7,839 bases of DNA, from positions 1 through 7,839 of the forward strand of contig JAQTVU010000090.1 in the NCBI GenBank assembly GCA_028706695.1, written 5' to 3'. The notes under the pieces are model-generated. The model saw only the letters and a program-made list of their open reading frames with translations, was not told where the DNA came from and did not search any database. The DNA is from Mycobacterium sp. GTDB lineage: Bacteria > Actinomycetota > Actinomycetes > Mycobacteriales > Mycobacteriaceae. The position numbers and the translations under genes are program-made. Positions 5,677-7,839 of this stretch are shown piece by piece. Positions within the stretch are counted from its first letter, which is position 1. The number at the start of each line of letters is the position of its first letter.

Positions 5677-7164
5677 TCAGCTCAGCGGAGGCGCCGGGGC
5701 GGTTTCGGTGCCGGTGTGCCACCAGGCCCGTGGCTGCTTGGCGGCCCAGCCGCACACCGCCTCCAGCTCGGCGGCCAGCGAGATCAATATGCCCTCGCTG
5801 TTGGCCGGGCCCATCAGTTGCACGCCGATCGGCAAGCCGTCGGAGGTGAAGCCCGCCGGCACGTTGATGGACGGCCAGCCCAGCACGTTCCACGGCCACG
5901 TCACCGGGCATGCGCCGGTCATGGCGCGGTCCAGGCGGTAGCTACCCAGCCTGTCCAACGCGTGCACCAAGGGCGGTGGCTGGGCGGTGGTCGGCGCCAG
6001 CACCACGTCGACGATGTCAAAGATCGAGCCGACCCGGCGCTGCTCGGCGGCCTCGTGGCGGCGGGCGCTGCGCAGCGCCGCCTCGCCCAGCACGTGACCC
6101 ATGCGCAGATTGGCCACGGTGCGCGGGTCAAGGGTCACACCGTCGCCCAACCGCTCCTCCCAGTCACGCAGACCCGCGGCGGACCGCACCAGAAAGTCCC
6201 ACCCCAACCGCAGGCCGTAGTCGGGGTTGCCGGGCACCACGGTGTGGCCGAGCAGTTCGAGTTGCCGGGCCACCGCCCGCGTCGCGGCCAGGATCTCGGG
6301 ATGCAGTTTGGCCGGCACACCTGTGTACGGAAACCGGGTCGACAACGCGATATTCAGCGGTCCGGGCGCGATGCCCACGTACTCGGACACCGTCACCGGC
6401 GGCGGCTTGTGCCGGTCACCGTCGACATTGCCGGAGGCGGCGTCGAGCACCAACGCCGCGTCGGCCACCGTGCGGGCCAGCACCCCGTTGACGGCGATGC
6501 CGTTGACCGCCTCCGGCAACGGCCAGCTGGAGATGCGGCCGCGCTGCGGCTTGATTCCCACCAGGTGGGTCCACGCGGCGGGGATTCGGATGCCGCCGGC
6601 GCCGTCGGAGCCGATCGCGGCGGTCACCAGGCCCGCAGCCACCGCGGCCGCGCTGCCGCCCGACGATCCGCCCGGGGTATGCCGGCGCGACCAGGGGTTG
6701 CGGGTATGCCCGAATCCGGGCGCGCTGGTGAACGGCCATTGGCACAGTTCGCAGGTGTTGGTCTTGCCGACGATCACCGCCCCGGACGCCTTGAGCCGGC
6801 GAACCACCTCGGCGTCCTGGGTGGCGGGCGCGACAGGCCCGTCGGTGCCATAGGCCGTGGGCACTCCAGCAACGTCGACGTCGTCCTTGACGGCGATCGG
6901 GATGCCCAGCAACGGTGCGGTGTCACCGGCGGCCCGGCGCCGGTCCGCCTCCGCGGCGTCGGCCACCGCCGATTCGGTGAGCACCACGCGGAAGGCGTTC
7001 AGGGTCGGCTGGGTGACGTGGATGGCGTGCAGGGAACGACGCACCAATGTGAGGGATGTCACCGACCGGCTGGCCAGCTGATAGAGCAGGTCGGTCAACG
7101 TGGGCATGCGCTGGCTGCCGGATCCGGAAACGGACCCGAAAGCGGATCCCGAAGCGCCAACCAC
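5677..7164 (-). CDS. amiA2: Amidase-signature family protein AmiA2, nucleophile Ser replaced by Gly
   Basis: Amidase-signature enzymes hydrolyse amide bonds with a Ser-cisSer-Lys triad. This 495-residue protein has Lys93 in IPIAVKDDVDVAG (88-100) and the cis-Ser167 in HTPGGSSGGSAAA (162-174). The position 24 residues on, where the nucleophile Ser sits in the family (GSDxxGSIRxP), is Gly191: GSDGAGGIRIPAAW (185-198). The rest is intact, including the C-terminal VLAPTTAQPPP (388-398) and PSINVPAGF (431-439), and length matches M. tuberculosis AmiA2 (Rv2363, ~484 residues). The GTG at 7164 is chosen because it gives VVGASGS, like the remembered MVGASGS start of Rv2363. It has no ribosome binding site, but a TAGTCT -10 element ends 8 nt upstream, suggesting a leaderless message. 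ATG 7107 (residue 20) is the alternative. It is divergent from recO and followed by recQ. The physiological substrate is unknown; activity is doubtful if the glycine is real. Confidence 0.92.
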   Translation of the reverse strand: MVGASGSAFGSVSGSGSQRMPTLTDLLYQLASRSVTSLTLVRRSLHAIHVTQPTLNAFRVVLTESAVADAAEADRRRAAGDTAPLLGIPIAVKDDVDVAGVPTAYGTDGPVAPATQDAEVVRRLKASGAVIVGKTNTCELCQWPFTSAPGFGHTRNPWSRRHTPGGSSGGSAAAVAAGLVTAAIGSDGAGGIRIPAAWTHLVGIKPQRGRISSWPLPEAVNGIAVNGVLARTVADAALVLDAASGNVDGDRHKPPPVTVSEYVGIAPGPLNIALSTRFPYTGVPAKLHPEILAATRAVARQLELLGHTVVPGNPDYGLRLGWDFLVRSAAGLRDWEERLGDGVTLDPRTVANLRMGHVLGEAALRSARRHEAAEQRRVGSIFDIVDVVLAPTTAQPPPLVHALDRLGSYRLDRAMTGACPVTWPWNVLGWPSINVPAGFTSDGLPIGVQLMGPANSEGILISLAAELEAVCGWAAKQPRAWWHTGTETAPAPPLS

Positions 7165-7172
7165 GGGGTACG

Positions 7173-7178
7173 AGACTA
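7173..7178 (-). promoter_or_regulatory. Candidate -10 element of amiA2 (leaderless start)
   Basis: On the minus strand this reads TAGTCT, matching the mycobacterial TANNNT -10 consensus. It ends 8 nt before the GTG at 7164, so transcription would begin at or within a few bases of the start codon. This would explain the absence of a ribosome binding site. A weak -35 cannot be distinguished. The 61-bp gap to recO must hold the promoters of both divergent genes unless recO is started inside amiA2. Confidence 0.4.
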
Positions 7179-7225
7179 TCGGCGCGGATACCCACGATGC
7201 CGCGGCGGGGTGCAAAACTATTGTG

Positions 7226-7839
7226 ATGCGGCTATATCGAGATCGGGCGGTTGTACTGCGCCAACACAAGCTCGGGGAAGCCGACCGGATCGTCACCCTG
7301 CTCACCCGCGACCACGGGCTGGTTCGTGCGGTGGCCAAAGGGGTGCGCCGCACCCGCAGCAAATTCGGCGCGCGGCTGGAGCCGTTCGCGCACATCGACG
7401 TGCAGCTGCACCCCGGCCGCAACCTGGACGTCGTCACCCAGGTCGTCTCGATCGACGCGTTCGCCACCGACATCGTCAGCGACTACGGCCGATACACCTG
7501 CGGGTGCGCGATGCTGGAGACCGCCGAACGGCTCGCCGGTGAGGAGCGGGCGCCCGCCCCGGCTTTGCATCGGCTCACGGTGAATGCGCTGCGGGCGGTC
7601 GCCGACGGGCACCGCCCGCGTGACCTGCTGCTGGACGCCTACCTGCTGCGCGCCATGGGCACCGCCGGATGGGCGCCGGCGCTGACCGAATGCGCCCGGT
7701 GCGCCACTTCTGGCCCGCATCGGGCGTTTCACGTTGCCGCCGGGGGCAGCGTCTGCCCGCACTGCCGCCCGACCGGTTCCACCACACCGCCGCAGGGCGT
7801 GCTGGATCTGATGTCCGCGCTGCGCGACGGCGATTGGGG
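7226..7839 (+). CDS. recO: DNA repair protein RecO, 5' part (3' end outside window)
   Basis: RecO binds single-stranded DNA and SSB, anneals complementary strands and, with RecR, loads RecA in the RecFOR pathway. The 204 codons seen here are about three quarters of the ~265 expected. The N-terminal OB-fold (about 1-80) begins MRLYRDRAVVLRQHKLGEAD, a close match to M. tuberculosis Rv2362c as I remember it, and includes GVRRTRSKFGARLEPF (39-54). The helical part carries a four-cysteine zinc site, Cys156, Cys159, Cys177 and Cys180 (ECARC...VCPHC), present in many but not all RecO proteins. The ATG at 7226 fits the family start; a GTG directly before it (7223) is also in frame. Ribosome binding is weak, the nearest purine run GGCGGGG (7204-7210) being about 15 nt away. 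The frame stays open to the window end. Confidence 0.95.
   Translation, partial: MRLYRDRAVVLRQHKLGEADRIVTLLTRDHGLVRAVAKGVRRTRSKFGARLEPFAHIDVQLHPGRNLDVVTQVVSIDAFATDIVSDYGRYTCGCAMLETAERLAGEERAPAPALHRLTVNALRAVADGHRPRDLLLDAYLLRAMGTAGWAPALTECARCATSGPHRAFHVAAGGSVCPHCRPTGSTTPPQGVLDLMSALRDGDW

Noticed and set aside
7219..7224. TATTGT as a -10 element for recO
   Set aside because: It fits TANNNT but ends one base before the ATG, too close to direct transcription that includes the start codon.
7165..7473. N-terminal extension of amiA2 by 103 codons upstream of GTG 7164
   Set aside because: It would run antisense through the first 80 or so codons of recO, has no family similarity, and M. tuberculosis AmiA2 starts at the equivalent of 7164.
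5158..7542. Very long plus-strand open frame (794 codons) opposite recQ and amiA2
   Set aside because: It is the complement of two well-supported genes, rich in Arg, Gly, Pro and His from high-GC antisense translation, and has no recognisable domain. Long antisense frames are normal at this base composition.

Overview
The window is high-GC DNA (roughly two-thirds G+C by eye) from an actinobacterium, almost certainly a Mycobacterium. The encoded Era, AmiA2 and RecO proteins read like close relatives of M. tuberculosis Rv2364c, Rv2363 and Rv2362c, and the acyl-CoA dehydrogenase reads like FadE10 (Rv0873). A RecQ-family helicase, which I understand M. tuberculosis lacks, and extra genes between era and amiA2 point to a non-tuberculous species. 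These relationships come from remembered sequences, not from a search.

Layout. (i) 2-535/538, + strand: the 3' part of era, entering from outside the window. (ii) 614-826, +: a 70-residue DUF2795 protein of unknown function, followed by a strong GC-rich hairpin (872-902) that probably ends the era-side transcript. (iii) 960-1745, +: a classical short-chain dehydrogenase/reductase. (iv) 1943-3871, +: a 642-residue FadE10-like acyl-CoA dehydrogenase with an excellent ribosome binding site. (v) 3872-3984: a short convergent intergenic stretch that carries what looks like a decayed scrap of an IS630-type transposase. (vi) 5622-3985, - strand: a RecQ-type helicase with a zinc site and a C-terminal Tudor-like (DUF3553/PcrA-UvrD-type) domain instead of winged-helix and HRDC domains. 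(vii) 7164-5677, -: the amidase-signature protein AmiA2, 54 bp upstream of the helicase and probably co-transcribed with it. (viii) 7226-7839, +: the 5' part of recO, divergent from amiA2 and running out of the window.

The conserved frame is era / amiA2 / recO. The DUF2795, SDR, fadE and recQ genes form a block of about 5 kb between era and amiA2 that is missing at this place in M. tuberculosis. The block is functionally mixed (lipid or redox metabolism plus DNA repair) and does not look like one pathway. Two DNA-repair genes, recQ and recO, flank amiA2.

The most striking observation is that the position of the catalytic nucleophile serine in the amidase signature of AmiA2 is glycine (codon 6592-6594), while the partner Ser and Lys of the triad are kept in an otherwise intact, full-length protein. 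Next in interest are the RecQ domain architecture and the likely transposase relic next to a shortened fadE C-terminus. I see no CRISPR array, tRNA, rRNA or intact mobile element.
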